Notes: generated from the letters alone by a model not told the origin. DNA of 12,843 nt from Treponema sp. (GCA_031255815.1 JAIRRU010000059.1:1-12843); one strand, 5' to 3'. Shown: positions 1 through 7,344, numbered from the stretch's first letter. Numbers and translations are program-made.

Positions 1-105
1 GGCCAGGAGGCCGAAACGGAAGGCTTCGGCCTTAAGATCGCTATCCGCGAGATCCGGGAACACCGCCTGGAGGAGGCGCTGGTAAGCCTGGTTACCGACG
101 ATTAG
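1..105 (+). CDS. C-terminal fragment of an unrecognised protein
   Basis: The window opens inside an open frame (frame 1) that runs 34 codons to a TAG stop at 103-105. The visible residues are charged and alternate hydrophobic and basic/acidic positions (IAIREIREHRLEEALVSL), as expected of an amphipathic helix closing a soluble protein. I see no motif that names a family. Codon use matches the neighbours (GC-rich third positions), which supports real coding. The start and most of the gene lie upstream of the window. There is no T-run terminator directly after the stop. Confidence 0.55.
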   Translation, partial: GQEAETEGFGLKIAIREIREHRLEEALVSLVTDD

Positions 106-360
106 CGGAGCGCAGGGGATATGGCAAAAAATTGATTAGTATCCGGTCTCTATTCAAAAGGCGGATAGAAAAGTTGAAGATGCAAAGAAGAATATTTTAC
201 GACGAAGGCGCACAAAGGAACACAAAGGGAGAATTTTTTTCATCTTTTCCCGCCTTCGCGCGGCCTTCGGCCTGGCGGTAAATTTCTTTAAATTGAGGCT
301 TTCGGCTGTTAAACCGCCCGAACGATCCGGCGGGGCTAAAGGGCCGCCCTGGTCTTGCGA
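106..360. other. Non-coding spacer with repeat-like sequence
   Basis: I find no convincing gene in this stretch. It holds a 10-bp-period repeat (201-230, listed separately), then a T-rich run (234-240). A GC-rich patch at 250-280 can fold as nested hairpins (ccgcc/ggcgg outside, ggcc-ttc-ggcc inside). A minus-strand open frame of 75 codons crosses the region, but its residues (CSFVRLRRKIFFFASSTF) are the familiar translation of the repeat. It also has no ribosome binding site of note, so I do not call it a gene. Confidence 0.5.
201..230. repeat. 10-bp-period intergenic repeat (CACAAAGG units)
   Basis: Three consecutive 10-nt blocks align as gacgaaggcg, cacaaaggaa and cacaaaggga, sharing the pattern nAcrAAGGnn in register. 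The preceding sequence (gcaaagaag, 182-190) looks like a more decayed unit. From memory, similar CACAAAGG / CACGAAGG strings occur between genes in many bacterial genomes and are often mis-annotated as small proteins on the opposite strand. Their function is unknown. Confidence 0.6.
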
Positions 361-389
361 TTGAAACATAGCTTCAAACACGCTACAAT
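361..389 (+). promoter_or_regulatory. Sigma70-type promoter for the first lipoprotein gene
   Basis: A -35 hexamer TTGAAA (361-366) is separated by exactly 17 bp from a -10 hexamer TACAAT (384-389). Transcription would begin near 396, giving a leader of roughly 48 nt before the ATG at 444. That leader can form a small hairpin, gtcct (403-407) with aggac (414-418) around a 6-nt loop. The hexamers are each one base from consensus, so this is one of the better promoters in the window. Confidence 0.6.
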
Positions 390-443
390 AAGCCCCTGAA
401 TAGTCCTGATTAAAGGACAGACGCCAGCCTTTAAGGAGTTGTT

Positions 444-1022
444 ATGAAAAAGATATTTCCCCTAACCGCCGCGCTTTTCCTGGCCCTTTCGGCCTTCGGC
501 TGTAAGAGCCAGCCCGCTTCGACCGCCCCGGGCCCGGTAACGCTTCCGCCCTGGATCAACGACACGGCCCCGGAAGACGTGCTTTGGGGAATCGGTTCCG
601 CCCGGCAGTCCAGTTCCCAGATGTCCATGACTACAGCCGAAACCCGGGCCAGGGCGGATATCGCCCGGCAGCTTAACACCGTTGTCGAAGGTATGATCAC
701 CGACTATACCCGGGACGCGAACATGGGGACTGCTAACCAGGCGACTATCGGCCTCCAGGAATCGATCAACCGCCAGCTTTCCCAAGCCCAGTTGACCGGA
801 GCCCGGAGGGATCAGCTTTGGACCGCCCCGGACGGCACCTTCTGGGCCAGGGTAGTGTACAGCAAAGCCGACGCCGCCAAATTCGCCGCCGATTCCATCA
901 AAAACGTAGTGGACAACGAAGAGGCCCGCTACGCGGAGTTTAAGGCCATGGAGGCGGCAAAGATGATGGACGAGCAGCTTTCCAAATACAAGTCCGATCC
1001 GGCCAGGACGGCCGCTCCCTAA
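444..1022 (+). CDS. LPP20-like lipoprotein
   Basis: Predicted 192-residue envelope lipoprotein. Residues 1-19 are a signal peptide (MKK, hydrophobic core LTAALFLALSAFG), followed by the acylated Cys20. The lipobox AFGC is relaxed, as is usual in spirochaetes. A short Pro/Ala/Ser linker leads to an LPP20-type domain: PPWI (35-38), VLWGIGSAR (46-54), then an alanine-rich helix with AETRARADIARQL (65-77). This is the pattern of the LPP20/FlgT-N-like families. The C-terminal 40 residues are a charged Ala/Glu/Lys helix, possibly coiled coil. The start is fixed by AAGGAG at 433-438. The gene is separated from the next three lipoprotein genes by 142 bp containing hairpins, so it may be transcribed partly alone. 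The exact role is unknown. A paralogous domain occurs in the protein ending at 4464. Confidence 0.8.
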   Translation: MKKIFPLTAALFLALSAFGCKSQPASTAPGPVTLPPWINDTAPEDVLWGIGSARQSSSQMSMTTAETRARADIARQLNTVVEGMITDYTRDANMGTANQATIGLQESINRQLSQAQLTGARRDQLWTAPDGTFWARVVYSKADAAKFAADSIKNVVDNEEARYAEFKAMEAAKMMDEQLSKYKSDPARTAAP

Positions 1023-1039
1023 ACAGTTTGCCGCGATCG

Positions 1040-1076
1040 GCCCGCCCCGCCCTGAAGGCGGGCTATGCTGTTTTTT
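1040..1076 (+). terminator. Possible weak intrinsic terminator
   Basis: A GC hairpin can form as cccgcc (1046-1051) with ggcggg (1057-1062) around ctgaa, or as gcccgcc (1040-1046) with ggcgggc (1057-1063). A T6 run follows at 1071-1076, about 8 nt after the stem. An outer pairing of aaacag (1021-1026) with ctgttt (1068-1073) may extend the fold. The distance from stem to T run makes termination only partial at best. Confidence 0.4.
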
Positions 1077-1101
1077 CCGGGGCGGCCGCGGCCCTGAAAA
1101 G

Positions 1102-1130
1102 CTTTCCCGAAACTTCGGCTTTCGGGAAAG
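1102..1130. repeat. Isolated module C hairpin (11-bp perfect stem)
   Basis: ctttcccgaaa (1102-1112) is the exact reverse complement of tttcgggaaag (1120-1130), with a 7-nt loop cttcggc between them. Read on the minus strand the apex is gccGAAGTTT. This matches the apex of the hairpins at 4506-4532, 7345-7374 and 11218-11247. The hairpin lies 35 bp before the LpoB-like gene. There is no T run on either side, so it is not a simple terminator. Confidence 0.7.
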
Positions 1131-1164
1131 GTTCCGGGTTTGATACTTTACAGGAGGAAGATAG

Positions 1165-1773
1165 ATGAATAAGAGAGCGTTGTTGCCGTTTTTTTGCGTT
1201 GCGCTGTTAATTTTAGGGGGCTGCGCTTCGACGCCCAAGGTAAGCCGGGTAGATTCGGGCACGGTAGTGGATCTGAGCGGTTACTGGAACGATACCGATA
1301 TACGGATCGTCTGCGACGGCCTTATCAAAGACTGCCTGGATTCCCCCCGGATGAGTATGGCCCTGGCGCAGATGGGGAAGCTTCCGGTATTTCTGGTAGG
1401 CCCTTTCCGGAACGAGAGCGACGAACATATCGACACCAGCATTATTGCCGACACCATGGAACGGGCTATTTTCAACAGCGGCAGGGCGGACTTTGTGGCC
1501 GGGGGGGCAACCAGGGAATCCCTGCGGGCCGAGCGTCTGGATCAGCAGGGAAACGCCAGCGAGGAAACCGCCAAGGCCCTGGCCAACGAGACCGGCGCGG
1601 ATTTCCTGCTTACCGGTTCGGTCAGGACGGTGGTTGACCGGGCGGGGAACACCTCCACCCGCACCTATTTTGTCAACGCGGAGATTACCAACCTCGAAAC
1701 CAACCAGCGGCTCTGGCTGGGCAGTAACAGCGAAATCAAAAAGGTAATTAGGCAGCCGGGTTCGAGGTTCTGA
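1165..1773 (+). CDS. LpoB-like lipoprotein (penicillin-binding protein activator family)
   Basis: Predicted 202-residue lipoprotein. The signal peptide occupies residues 1-19 and the lipobox LGGC acylates Cys20. From about residue 72 the sequence follows the LpoB/YcfM pattern. It has a strand with the family signature LVGPFRNES (77-85), then a helix (IDTSIIADTMERAIFNSG) and a strand ending FVAGG. An Arg/Glu-rich helix and NETGADFLLTGSV (141-153) follow. In enterobacteria LpoB activates the peptidoglycan synthase PBP1b from the outer membrane, and spirochaetal members are uncharacterised. The start is supported by an AGGAGGAAG ribosome site at 1152-1160. The next gene begins 10 bp after the stop, so they form an operon. 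Residues 30-70 form an N-terminal extension with two cysteines (C50, C57) that could form a disulphide. The family call is from recognition, not from a search. Confidence 0.8.
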   Translation: MNKRALLPFFCVALLILGGCASTPKVSRVDSGTVVDLSGYWNDTDIRIVCDGLIKDCLDSPRMSMALAQMGKLPVFLVGPFRNESDEHIDTSIIADTMERAIFNSGRADFVAGGATRESLRAERLDQQGNASEETAKALANETGADFLLTGSVRTVVDRAGNTSTRTYFVNAEITNLETNQRLWLGSNSEIKKVIRQPGSRF

Positions 1774-1783
1774 AAGGCAAGGC

Positions 1784-3082
1784 ATGAAGCCTCCGGTTTT
1801 TCCCCTTGTAGTATTCCTGTTTATTTCCTGCGCTTCCGCCCCTTTTTCCCGAATTGACGGGAAGCTGCAGAACGGCGATTACGGCGACGGCGTAATCCTT
1901 CTGGAAAAGGAAAGAAGATCCCTCTACAAAAGGGGGGATACTATTTTGTACTACTTGGATAAGGGCATGCTGTCCCACTACGCCGGCCTCTACAAGGATT
2001 CGTCGGATCTGCTTGAGTCCGGGGAACGGGCCATAGAGGCGGCTTTTACCAAGAGCGTTACCCAGGAAATAGGAAGCTATCTGGTTAACGATACTACCCG
2101 GGACTATGACGGGGAAGACTACGAAGATATCTACATCAACACCTTTAACGCTTTGAATTACTACCACCGGAACGAGCTTGAAGACGCCATGGTGGAAATC
2201 AGGCGGATGAGCAACAAACTACAGTATCTCTCCGCCAGGTACGGCGCCATCATCACAAACCTTCAAAAAAAGGCCCTGGAGGAACAGGCCGTCATTCCCC
2301 CGGACGAAAGCTCCCCCTCCCGTTTTTCCGATTCCGCCCTTGCCCGGTATATCGGCATGCTGTTTTACCGGGGGGCCGGCCTCCGGGACGACGCCCGCAT
2401 CGACCGGGATCGGCTGCGGGTAGCCTTCGCGAACGCCCCGGAACTGTACCCTCACGCGGAGCCTTCTTCCCTTGAGGAAGAACTGGATATCCCCGGCGGG
2501 ATGGCGCGGCTTAACGTAATTGCCTTTGGGGGGCTTTCCCCGGTCAAGGAAGAAGAAACCCTGCGGATACCCATACCGCCGGCCCGGTATATCAAAATCT
2601 CCCTGCCGAGGATGGTATCCCGCCCCTCGCAGATACGGCGGATCGAGGTGGCCCTGGATAAGGGGGAGCGTTTCAATCTTGAGCTTCTTGAGGATATTGA
2701 GGCGGTGGCCCGGGAGACCTACCGGGAAAAGGAAAAGGTCATCTACCTTAAGACCATTATCCGCGCTACCATTAAGGGCGCCGCTTCTTCCGTCCTTGAT
2801 GCGGCCGCAGCCGAGCAAGAAGGCAGCGCGAGCCTGATCCTTAGTATTCTAAGTTTGGGCGCCCAGGTTTACGCGGAGGCCAGCGAACAGGCGGATCTGC
2901 GGCTCTCCCATTATTTTCCGGGAAAGGCCTACGTGGGCGGGATAAACCTTGTACCGGGCCTGTACTCTTTTTCGGTAACTTACTACGATCGGTCGGACAA
3001 GCCCCTTGCCGTCTTCCGGTATGAGGATGTACCGATTACGGAAAACAAATTAAACCTGGCGGAGGCGGTATGTTTACGTTAA
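1784..3082 (+). CDS. COG3014-like lipoprotein
   Basis: Predicted 432-residue lipoprotein. It has a very short signal peptide (residues 1-15) with lipobox FISC at 13-16. Residues 20-160 are helical and repeat-like, resembling TPR-type helices (YYLDKGMLSHYAGLYKDSSD, then NTFNALNYYHRNELEDAMVE). A central region (250-310) looks beta-rich. An Ala-rich hydrophobic helix (about 325-370) follows. The C-terminal 50 residues look like an Ig-like strand domain (VPGLYSFSVTYYDRSDKPL). The layout and the position directly after an LpoB-like gene fit the COG3014 lipoprotein family, which has been seen beside LpoB paralogues in proteobacteria. The function is unknown, and a scaffold in cell-wall synthesis is an inference. 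It starts 10 bp after the previous stop with a weak AAGG ribosome site. Its last 13 bp overlap the next gene, a sign of coupled translation. Confidence 0.65.
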   Translation: MKPPVFPLVVFLFISCASAPFSRIDGKLQNGDYGDGVILLEKERRSLYKRGDTILYYLDKGMLSHYAGLYKDSSDLLESGERAIEAAFTKSVTQEIGSYLVNDTTRDYDGEDYEDIYINTFNALNYYHRNELEDAMVEIRRMSNKLQYLSARYGAIITNLQKKALEEQAVIPPDESSPSRFSDSALARYIGMLFYRGAGLRDDARIDRDRLRVAFANAPELYPHAEPSSLEEELDIPGGMARLNVIAFGGLSPVKEEETLRIPIPPARYIKISLPRMVSRPSQIRRIEVALDKGERFNLELLEDIEAVARETYREKEKVIYLKTIIRATIKGAASSVLDAAAAEQEGSASLILSILSLGAQVYAEASEQADLRLSHYFPGKAYVGGINLVPGLYSFSVTYYDRSDKPLAVFRYEDVPITENKLNLAEAVCLR

Positions 3083-4464
3083 AGAACCGCGCAAAAATGA
3101 AATGCCGCGTATTCTGTTCCCGTTGCTTGCACGATTGCGTGTTGTTCTTTCAAGGCGCCCGCGCTCCGGGGCTTAATACCCTTTTAAGCGCCCTGGCTGT
3201 TCCGGCCTTATCCGCGGCGCTATCCGCAATGGTACTGTTTTTTGGAAGCTCCTGCGGGACTTCTCCGGCTGTCCGGGGGAATACCGGGCAGCCTTCCGCC
3301 GCGGAACGGGCGGCCGCCGAACAGGAGGCTGTTGCCGCCGCTGCCGCCGCCGCGAGTGTCATGCAGAACGGGGGCAGGGCTCCGGCTTCTTCAGCCGGGG
3401 CTCCAAACGCCGCCGGAGTTCCTGCGGGGGCTTCCCCCGCGCGGGAAGGGCACAGCTCCGCCGCCGGGGACGGGGCGCAAAACCGCCCCCGGCCGGACTG
3501 GGTTTCTTCCCCGGAGGCGGTTTACAATCAGTATGACCGCAGTATTTATATCGCCCAGGTAGGAAACGGCGCCGACCGGAGCCTGGCGGAAAAAGACGCC
3601 CTTGCCCGGTTAAGCGCGTATTTCAGGCAGAATATCCAGGGCGAACAAAGCAGCTCCACCAGGTACCAGGAGGCTATACGCGACGGCGTGGTGGATTCCT
3701 ATTCGGAAAACACCACCCTTACCAACACTATACGGACCTCTCTGGAGCTTGACACCCTGGTCGGCGCGGAAATAGCGGATTACTGGTTCGACGGCAGATC
3801 CCTTCATTACGCGGTGGCGTTGATGGAAAAGGCCAAAGCCTCGGGTGTATACGCGGACATGATCAGGGCCAACCGGGAAGTGATCAGGGGCCTTACCGCC
3901 ATGACCGATGAGGAAAAGTACACGCTGGACGGCTATGCCCGGTACCGGCTTGCGGCAAACATCGCCGATGTCAACAGTATCTACGCGAACGTCCTTTCCC
4001 TTACGGGAAGCGGCGGAACCGGCATTGTTCCGGACGAGCTGGAAAAGGGCGCCGGCTTCCGTCTTGAAGCCGCGAACATCACTAAAAATATTCCCATCGG
4101 GGTGCGGGTAGAGAACGACCGTTCAAACCGCATAGCCAGCGCCTTCTCCCAGGCCCTCGGCAGGGCGGGATTCAGAACGGGAACCCGCGATTCCCCCTAC
4201 GTACTGGATGTAAAAGTTTCCTTCCTGCCGGTGGATCTGCCGAACCAGCCGAATATTTTTGTCCGCTATGTGGTGGACGCAAACCTTACCGACACCGCCT
4301 CCGGCAGTATCCTGCTTCCCTACAACATCAACGGGCGCGAAGGGCACCTGAGCGTTTCCGAAGCGGAAAACCGGGCCGCCGCCGCCGCGGAAAGGAAAAT
4401 CGGGGCTGAGTACGAAGACACCCTTAAAGCCTACCTGGATATGCTCTTGCCGTCCAGGAACTAA
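3070..4464 (+). CDS. Large LPP20-like lipoprotein with Ala/Pro-rich linker
   Basis: Predicted 464 residues. Ribosome site GGAGG (3061-3065) sits 4 nt before this ATG, and the start overlaps the upstream gene by 13 bp, so the start is well supported. The lipobox FGSSC places the acylated Cys at residue 62, giving an unusually long signal region with a Cys-rich N-terminus and a hydrophobic stretch at 37-58. Residues 63-138 are a low-complexity Ala/Pro/Gly linker with an alanine run at 89-95. The LPP20-type domain follows: RPDWVSSPEAVY (141-152), YIAQVGNGADRSLAEKDALARL. The C-terminal 130 residues hold a second alpha/beta domain (VRVENDRSNRIASAFSQAL, then a VKVSFLPVDLP strand) somewhat like the CsgG/LpoB fold. 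The role is probably in the cell envelope together with the two upstream products. A later start at codon 10 (3097) would give a more ordinary but still long signal peptide. Confidence 0.7.
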   Translation: MFTLKNRAKMKCRVFCSRCLHDCVLFFQGARAPGLNTLLSALAVPALSAALSAMVLFFGSSCGTSPAVRGNTGQPSAAERAAAEQEAVAAAAAAASVMQNGGRAPASSAGAPNAAGVPAGASPAREGHSSAAGDGAQNRPRPDWVSSPEAVYNQYDRSIYIAQVGNGADRSLAEKDALARLSAYFRQNIQGEQSSSTRYQEAIRDGVVDSYSENTTLTNTIRTSLELDTLVGAEIADYWFDGRSLHYAVALMEKAKASGVYADMIRANREVIRGLTAMTDEEKYTLDGYARYRLAANIADVNSIYANVLSLTGSGGTGIVPDELEKGAGFRLEAANITKNIPIGVRVENDRSNRIASAFSQALGRAGFRTGTRDSPYVLDVKVSFLPVDLPNQPNIFVRYVVDANLTDTASGSILLPYNINGREGHLSVSEAENRAAAAAERKIGAEYEDTLKAYLDMLLPSRN

Positions 4465-4505
4465 GGGGCGGCGGATTCCGGAAGCATGCCCCTTAATGAT
4501 GAGCA

Positions 4506-4532
4506 TTTCCCAAAAGCTGAAGTTTTGGGAAA
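4506..4532. repeat. Isolated module C hairpin between convergent genes
   Basis: tttcccaaaa (4506-4515) is the exact reverse complement of ttttgggaaa (4523-4532), with a 7-nt loop gctgaag. The apex GCTGAAGTTTT matches the same family as 1102-1130 but in the opposite orientation. It lies between the convergent stops of the lipoprotein gene (4464) and proS (4546). There it could terminate or protect both messages, although neither side has a T run. Confidence 0.7.
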
Positions 4533-4545
4533 GCCTCTGATGCTG

Positions 4546-6393
4546 CTAACGGTTCAGTTCCGCAAGTTCGGCTTTTACCAGGCCGGCCAGTTCGTCCGCC
4601 GCTCCGGCGGCGGCGATAAGGCGGCTTTCCTTTTCCCCCCGGCGTTTTAGTTCCACCCGGGGATCGTTCCCGCCCAGGTTCTTTTCGCTTACCACCACCC
4701 GGTAAGGGATCCCGATAAGATCGGCGTCCTTGAACTTGACCCCGGGCCGCTCGTCCCGGTCGTCCACCAGCGTTTCTATCCCCCGCGTTTCAAGCCCGGC
4801 GGCAAGGGAATCGGCAAGGGCTTTAACGTTCCCCTCGTATTTGATGGGAACGATGATTACCTGGTAAGGGGCGACGGTCATGGGCCAGATAACGCCGTCG
4901 TCATCGTGGTGTTCCTCAATGACGCTGGCCAGGGTACGATCCAGGCCGATACCGTAACAACCCATCGTGGGGATTTGGCTCTTGCCGTCTTCGTCCAGGT
5001 AACTTACGTTCATGGACTTGGTGTACTTGTAACCCAGTTTGAATATATGCCCCAGCTCGTTTCCCTTCTTCTCGTAGAGTTCCCCGCCGCAGAGGGGGCA
5101 GCGATCCCCGGCCTTGACGGTACGGACATCGCTTAGCATCCAGGCTTCAAAGTCCCTGCCGTAGGCGGCGTGCCGGTAGTGAAGATCCTTGGCCAGAGCC
5201 CCGGTTACCGCGTCGTTCATGGCGGTTACCGTATAGTCGGCGATCACCGGAAGGCCCCTAAGGCCCATGGGCCCCACGAAGCCGAGCGGCGCGCCGGTAA
5301 GGCGCTCCACGTCCCTGTCGGAGGCAAGCGCCAGCTCCGAGGCTTTGAGCGCCGCGCTAAGTTTTACCTCGTTCACGTCCAGATCCCCCCGGATGGCTAC
5401 GGCAAAAAACGCCTCGGGGTACACCTCGGGCGCGGCGCTGTCGGAAACGGGCCGGCGGCGTTCCAGCTTTTCACAACCCGGCGCGGCCGAAAGATCCAGT
5501 TCCACATTCACCGCCCGGTAGATAAGGGTTTTGATAAAAGCTTTGGCGTCGGTCTTGAGGAAACCGCAGAGTTCCTCAATGGTTTTTACCGCCGGGGTAT
5601 CGATCTTTTCGATAGGAGGCGTGGAAGCCGCCGCGTTTTTCGCGATATCAACCGAAGGGCGGAGATTAGAGTCCGGTTTGCAGCCCGCCTTTTCCACATT
5701 GGCGGCGTAGTCGCAGGATCTGCAGAGAAGCAGGGTATTGTCGCCAATTTCACTCTCCACCATGATCTCTTCGGAACCGCTCCCCCCCATGGCCCCCGAA
5801 TCGGCCTGGACAGGGATCACCGTAAGATCGCAGCGCTTAAAGATCCTCCGGTACGCCCGGCCCATGGCCTGGTAGGTCTCATCCAGGCTGGCCTCGCTGG
5901 TATGGAAAGAATAGGCATCCTTCATCACAAATTCCCGGCCCCGCATAAGCCCGTAGCGGGGGCGTATCTCGTCCCGGTACTTGGTGTTGATCTGGTACAG
6001 GGTAAGGGGAAGCTGGCGGTAACTGGAAAGCTCGTCCCGCACCAGGCTGGTAAAAGCCTCCTCCGCCGTTGGGGAAACGACAAATTCCGCCCCCGTCCGG
6101 TTCTTAAGCCGCATCAGGGCCTCCCCGTAGGCGTCCCAGCGGCCCGATTCTTTCCAGAGTTCCCCCGGCGTCACCACCGTGGGCTTTATCTCCAGACCGC
6201 CGATAGCGTCCATCTCTTCCCGGATAATCCGCTCCACCTTGCGGAAGGATCGGAGCCCCAGGGGCAGGTAGGCGAAAAGGCCGTTGGCAAGCTTGCGGAT
6301 CATCCCCCCGCGGAACATGAGCCGGTGGCTCGTGATAACCGCGTCGGCGGGAACCTCCCGCAGGGTAGGGATAAAAGTCTGGGAAAATCTCAT
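4546..6393 (-). CDS. proS: Prolyl-tRNA synthetase, bacterial type with editing insert
   Basis: Charges tRNA-Pro with proline (ATP-dependent, cytoplasmic). The 615-residue protein shows the class II catalytic core. SPTAEEAF lies at 107-114 and motif 2 at 137-164 (TKYRDEIRPR, then REFVMKDAYSFH). Motif 3 is at 478-490 (GCYGIGLDRT). An insertion (INS, trans-editing) domain occupies about 222-402, with GDLDVNEVKL near its middle. The anticodon-binding domain (about 512-615) contains LVDDRDERPGVKFKDADLIG. A CPLCGG motif near residue 432 looks like a metal-binding knuckle half. The open frame extends 23 codons further upstream, but homology begins at MRFSQTFIPT, with GGGGA 5 nt before that ATG. The INS domain appears about 20 residues longer than in E. 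coli, from memory (a Pro/Glu/Arg-rich segment around 305-330). It is divergent from the tRNA-Thr gene. Confidence 0.97.
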   Translation of the reverse strand: MRFSQTFIPTLREVPADAVITSHRLMFRGGMIRKLANGLFAYLPLGLRSFRKVERIIREEMDAIGGLEIKPTVVTPGELWKESGRWDAYGEALMRLKNRTGAEFVVSPTAEEAFTSLVRDELSSYRQLPLTLYQINTKYRDEIRPRYGLMRGREFVMKDAYSFHTSEASLDETYQAMGRAYRRIFKRCDLTVIPVQADSGAMGGSGSEEIMVESEIGDNTLLLCRSCDYAANVEKAGCKPDSNLRPSVDIAKNAAASTPPIEKIDTPAVKTIEELCGFLKTDAKAFIKTLIYRAVNVELDLSAAPGCEKLERRRPVSDSAAPEVYPEAFFAVAIRGDLDVNEVKLSAALKASELALASDRDVERLTGAPLGFVGPMGLRGLPVIADYTVTAMNDAVTGALAKDLHYRHAAYGRDFEAWMLSDVRTVKAGDRCPLCGGELYEKKGNELGHIFKLGYKYTKSMNVSYLDEDGKSQIPTMGCYGIGLDRTLASVIEEHHDDDGVIWPMTVAPYQVIIVPIKYEGNVKALADSLAAGLETRGIETLVDDRDERPGVKFKDADLIGIPYRVVVSEKNLGGNDPRVELKRRGEKESRLIAAAGAADELAGLVKAELAELNR

Positions 6394-6402
6394 AGTTTCC
6401 CC

Positions 6403-6408
6403 ATTATA
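6403..6408 (-). promoter_or_regulatory. TATAAT -10 box immediately upstream of proS
   Basis: On the minus strand a perfect TATAAT ends only 9 nt before the proS ATG (TATAATGGGGAAACTATG). No good -35 is visible 17 bp upstream (tagcat). If used, the transcript would start 2-4 nt before the ATG and lack the GGGGA ribosome site. Either the message is nearly leaderless or the hexamer is fortuitous. Confidence 0.35.
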
Positions 6409-6449
6409 GTGAAAGGCTTGAAACCATGCTATACACACCGAAAGCCGTA

Positions 6450-6478
6450 TTGTAAATGACAAGCCCGGCTAGTATAAT
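6450..6478 (+). promoter_or_regulatory. Promoter of tRNA-Thr
   Basis: A -35 TTGTAA (6450-6455) and a perfect -10 TATAAT (6473-6478) are separated by 17 bp. The -10 ends 13 nt before the first base of the mature tRNA at 6492. Spacing and sequence are typical of a strong stable-RNA promoter. It fires away from proS. Confidence 0.7.
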
Positions 6479-6491
6479 CTGCTTGAGGTTT

Positions 6492-6564
<73 letters not shown>

Positions 6565-6702
6565 TGGAAAAAAACCCCAGCCGGTTGAAGCGGGAATCGA
6601 AGGGCTAAGCCCGCCGGCCAAAGGGAGGAAAAGGCGCCAGGACGGCGCCGGAAGGGCTGGGCCCCGGCCCGGAAGCCCGAGGCAGGAAGCCGAGGGCCGG
6701 AG

Positions 6703-6735
6703 GGCGGTTCCCGGTCTTGGCTGAGAAAAACCCCG
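6703..6735 (+). repeat. Direct repeat of the tRNA-Thr 3' end
   Basis: ttcccggtcttggct at 6708-6722 is identical to the final 15 bases of the tRNA gene (6550-6564). Similarity continues on both sides: cgattccc versus cggttccc before it, and ggaaaaaaacccc versus gagaaaaacccc after it. The two copies are 158 bp apart and enclose a purine-rich, very GC-rich segment with no gene. This segment includes two ggcgcc palindromes flanking aggac. Duplicated tRNA 3' ends are the usual product of integration at a tRNA attachment site. Here the enclosed DNA is far too small to be an element, so it could be a deletion scar or a local duplication. Confidence 0.7.
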
Positions 6736-6750
6736 GAAAGAGGTTTGTTT

Positions 6751-7134
6751 ATGGAAAAAGTGATAAGTCTGTTACTGATTGCCGTTATGCTTGCCGGGTG
6801 CCAGACTACAACCAAAGTGAATATCAATACCAATGTACCTGACGCTTCAGTCACGGTGGACGGCCGGCTCATTGGCAATACCCCGCTGCAAAAGGTAAAG
6901 ATCAAAAATTCGAGCGGCAAGAGCTACCGGATAATCATTGAAAAAGAGGGCTATGAAACTTTCCGGGGGGCCTTGGCCACGGAAATAAAATCCGCCAACG
7001 CTGTCGCCATAGGAGTCGGTTACGTTTTTTCCTGGCTCCTGCTGCCCATGTTCCTGTGGATTAACGCGTTGTGGATAGAAGGCCCTCAGCCGAATCAGTA
7101 TTTCATATTAGAAGAGGCGGCGCAGACTGATTAA
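6751..7134 (+). CDS. Small PEGA-domain lipoprotein
   Basis: Predicted 127 residues. The signal peptide occupies 1-16 with lipobox MLAGC (acylated Cys17). A PEGA domain at about residues 23-70 reads VNINTNVPDASVTVDGRLIG, then NTPLQKVKI and IEKEGYE. This small beta-sandwich is common in surface lipoproteins. A hydrophobic segment follows (AVAIGVGYVFSWLLLPMFLW, about 84-103), then a short polar tail. Together the lipid anchor and membrane segment suggest a protein held close to a membrane. The ATG at 6751 has AAAGAGG 7 nt upstream, whereas a TTG two codons earlier is less well placed. The ligand and role are unknown. Its stop TAA shares the TTAA at 7131-7134 with the stop of the convergent small ORF. 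It begins just after the duplicated tRNA end. Confidence 0.8.
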   Translation: MEKVISLLLIAVMLAGCQTTTKVNINTNVPDASVTVDGRLIGNTPLQKVKIKNSSGKSYRIIIEKEGYETFRGALATEIKSANAVAIGVGYVFSWLLLPMFLWINALWIEGPQPNQYFILEEAAQTD

Positions 7135-7331
7135 GGGCTGAGGGAAGCCATAACGGATCTGATGAAGTGTTGCTGGAAGATATCTTCGGCAATCCGCCGC
7201 CTGATCGGTTCAAGCGGGCAGCAGGCCACATAGACGGTGCTTATTCGATACTCTTGGGAATAGCCGCCAATAAGTCTATCGCCTCGGGTTTGCCTGTCAA
7301 AATAAAGGATCTGGCAGTCTTCTAAGTTCAT
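7131..7331 (-). CDS. Small hypothetical protein, possibly a remnant
   Basis: A frame of 66 codons from the ATG at 7331 (a TTG at 7340 would add three). Residues such as QILYFDRQTRGDRLIGGY and VYVACCPLEPIRRRIAEDIF look like a folded alpha/beta fragment with a conserved-looking Cys-Cys-Pro. Third-position base use resembles the neighbours. I do not recognise the family. No ribosome site precedes either start. An in-frame stop lies inside the module C hairpin immediately upstream (TAA within 7345-7374). It may therefore be the 3' remnant of a longer gene cut by the repeat, or an expressed small gene downstream of nagA. It overlaps the stop of the PEGA gene tail to tail. Confidence 0.4.
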   Translation of the reverse strand: MNLEDCQILYFDRQTRGDRLIGGYSQEYRISTVYVACCPLEPIRRRIAEDIFQQHFIRSVMASLSP

Positions 7332-7344
7332 AAGGTTCAATAGA

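Noticed and set aside
154..381. Minus-strand frame of 75 codons
   Set aside because: It crosses the CACAAAGG repeat and the promoter of the lipoprotein gene. Its residues are the usual translation of such repeats, and it has no homology-like features.
462..1262. 266-codon minus-strand frame opposite the first lipoprotein gene
   Set aside because: It spans an intergenic hairpin region and two plus-strand lipoprotein genes, has a Gly/Pro/Arg-rich composition and shows no motif.
5170..6459. 429-codon plus-strand open frame opposite proS
   Set aside because: It is a shadow of the GC-rich proS codons. Its composition is rich in Gly, Arg, His and Pro, it has no motifs, and proS on the other strand is unmistakable.
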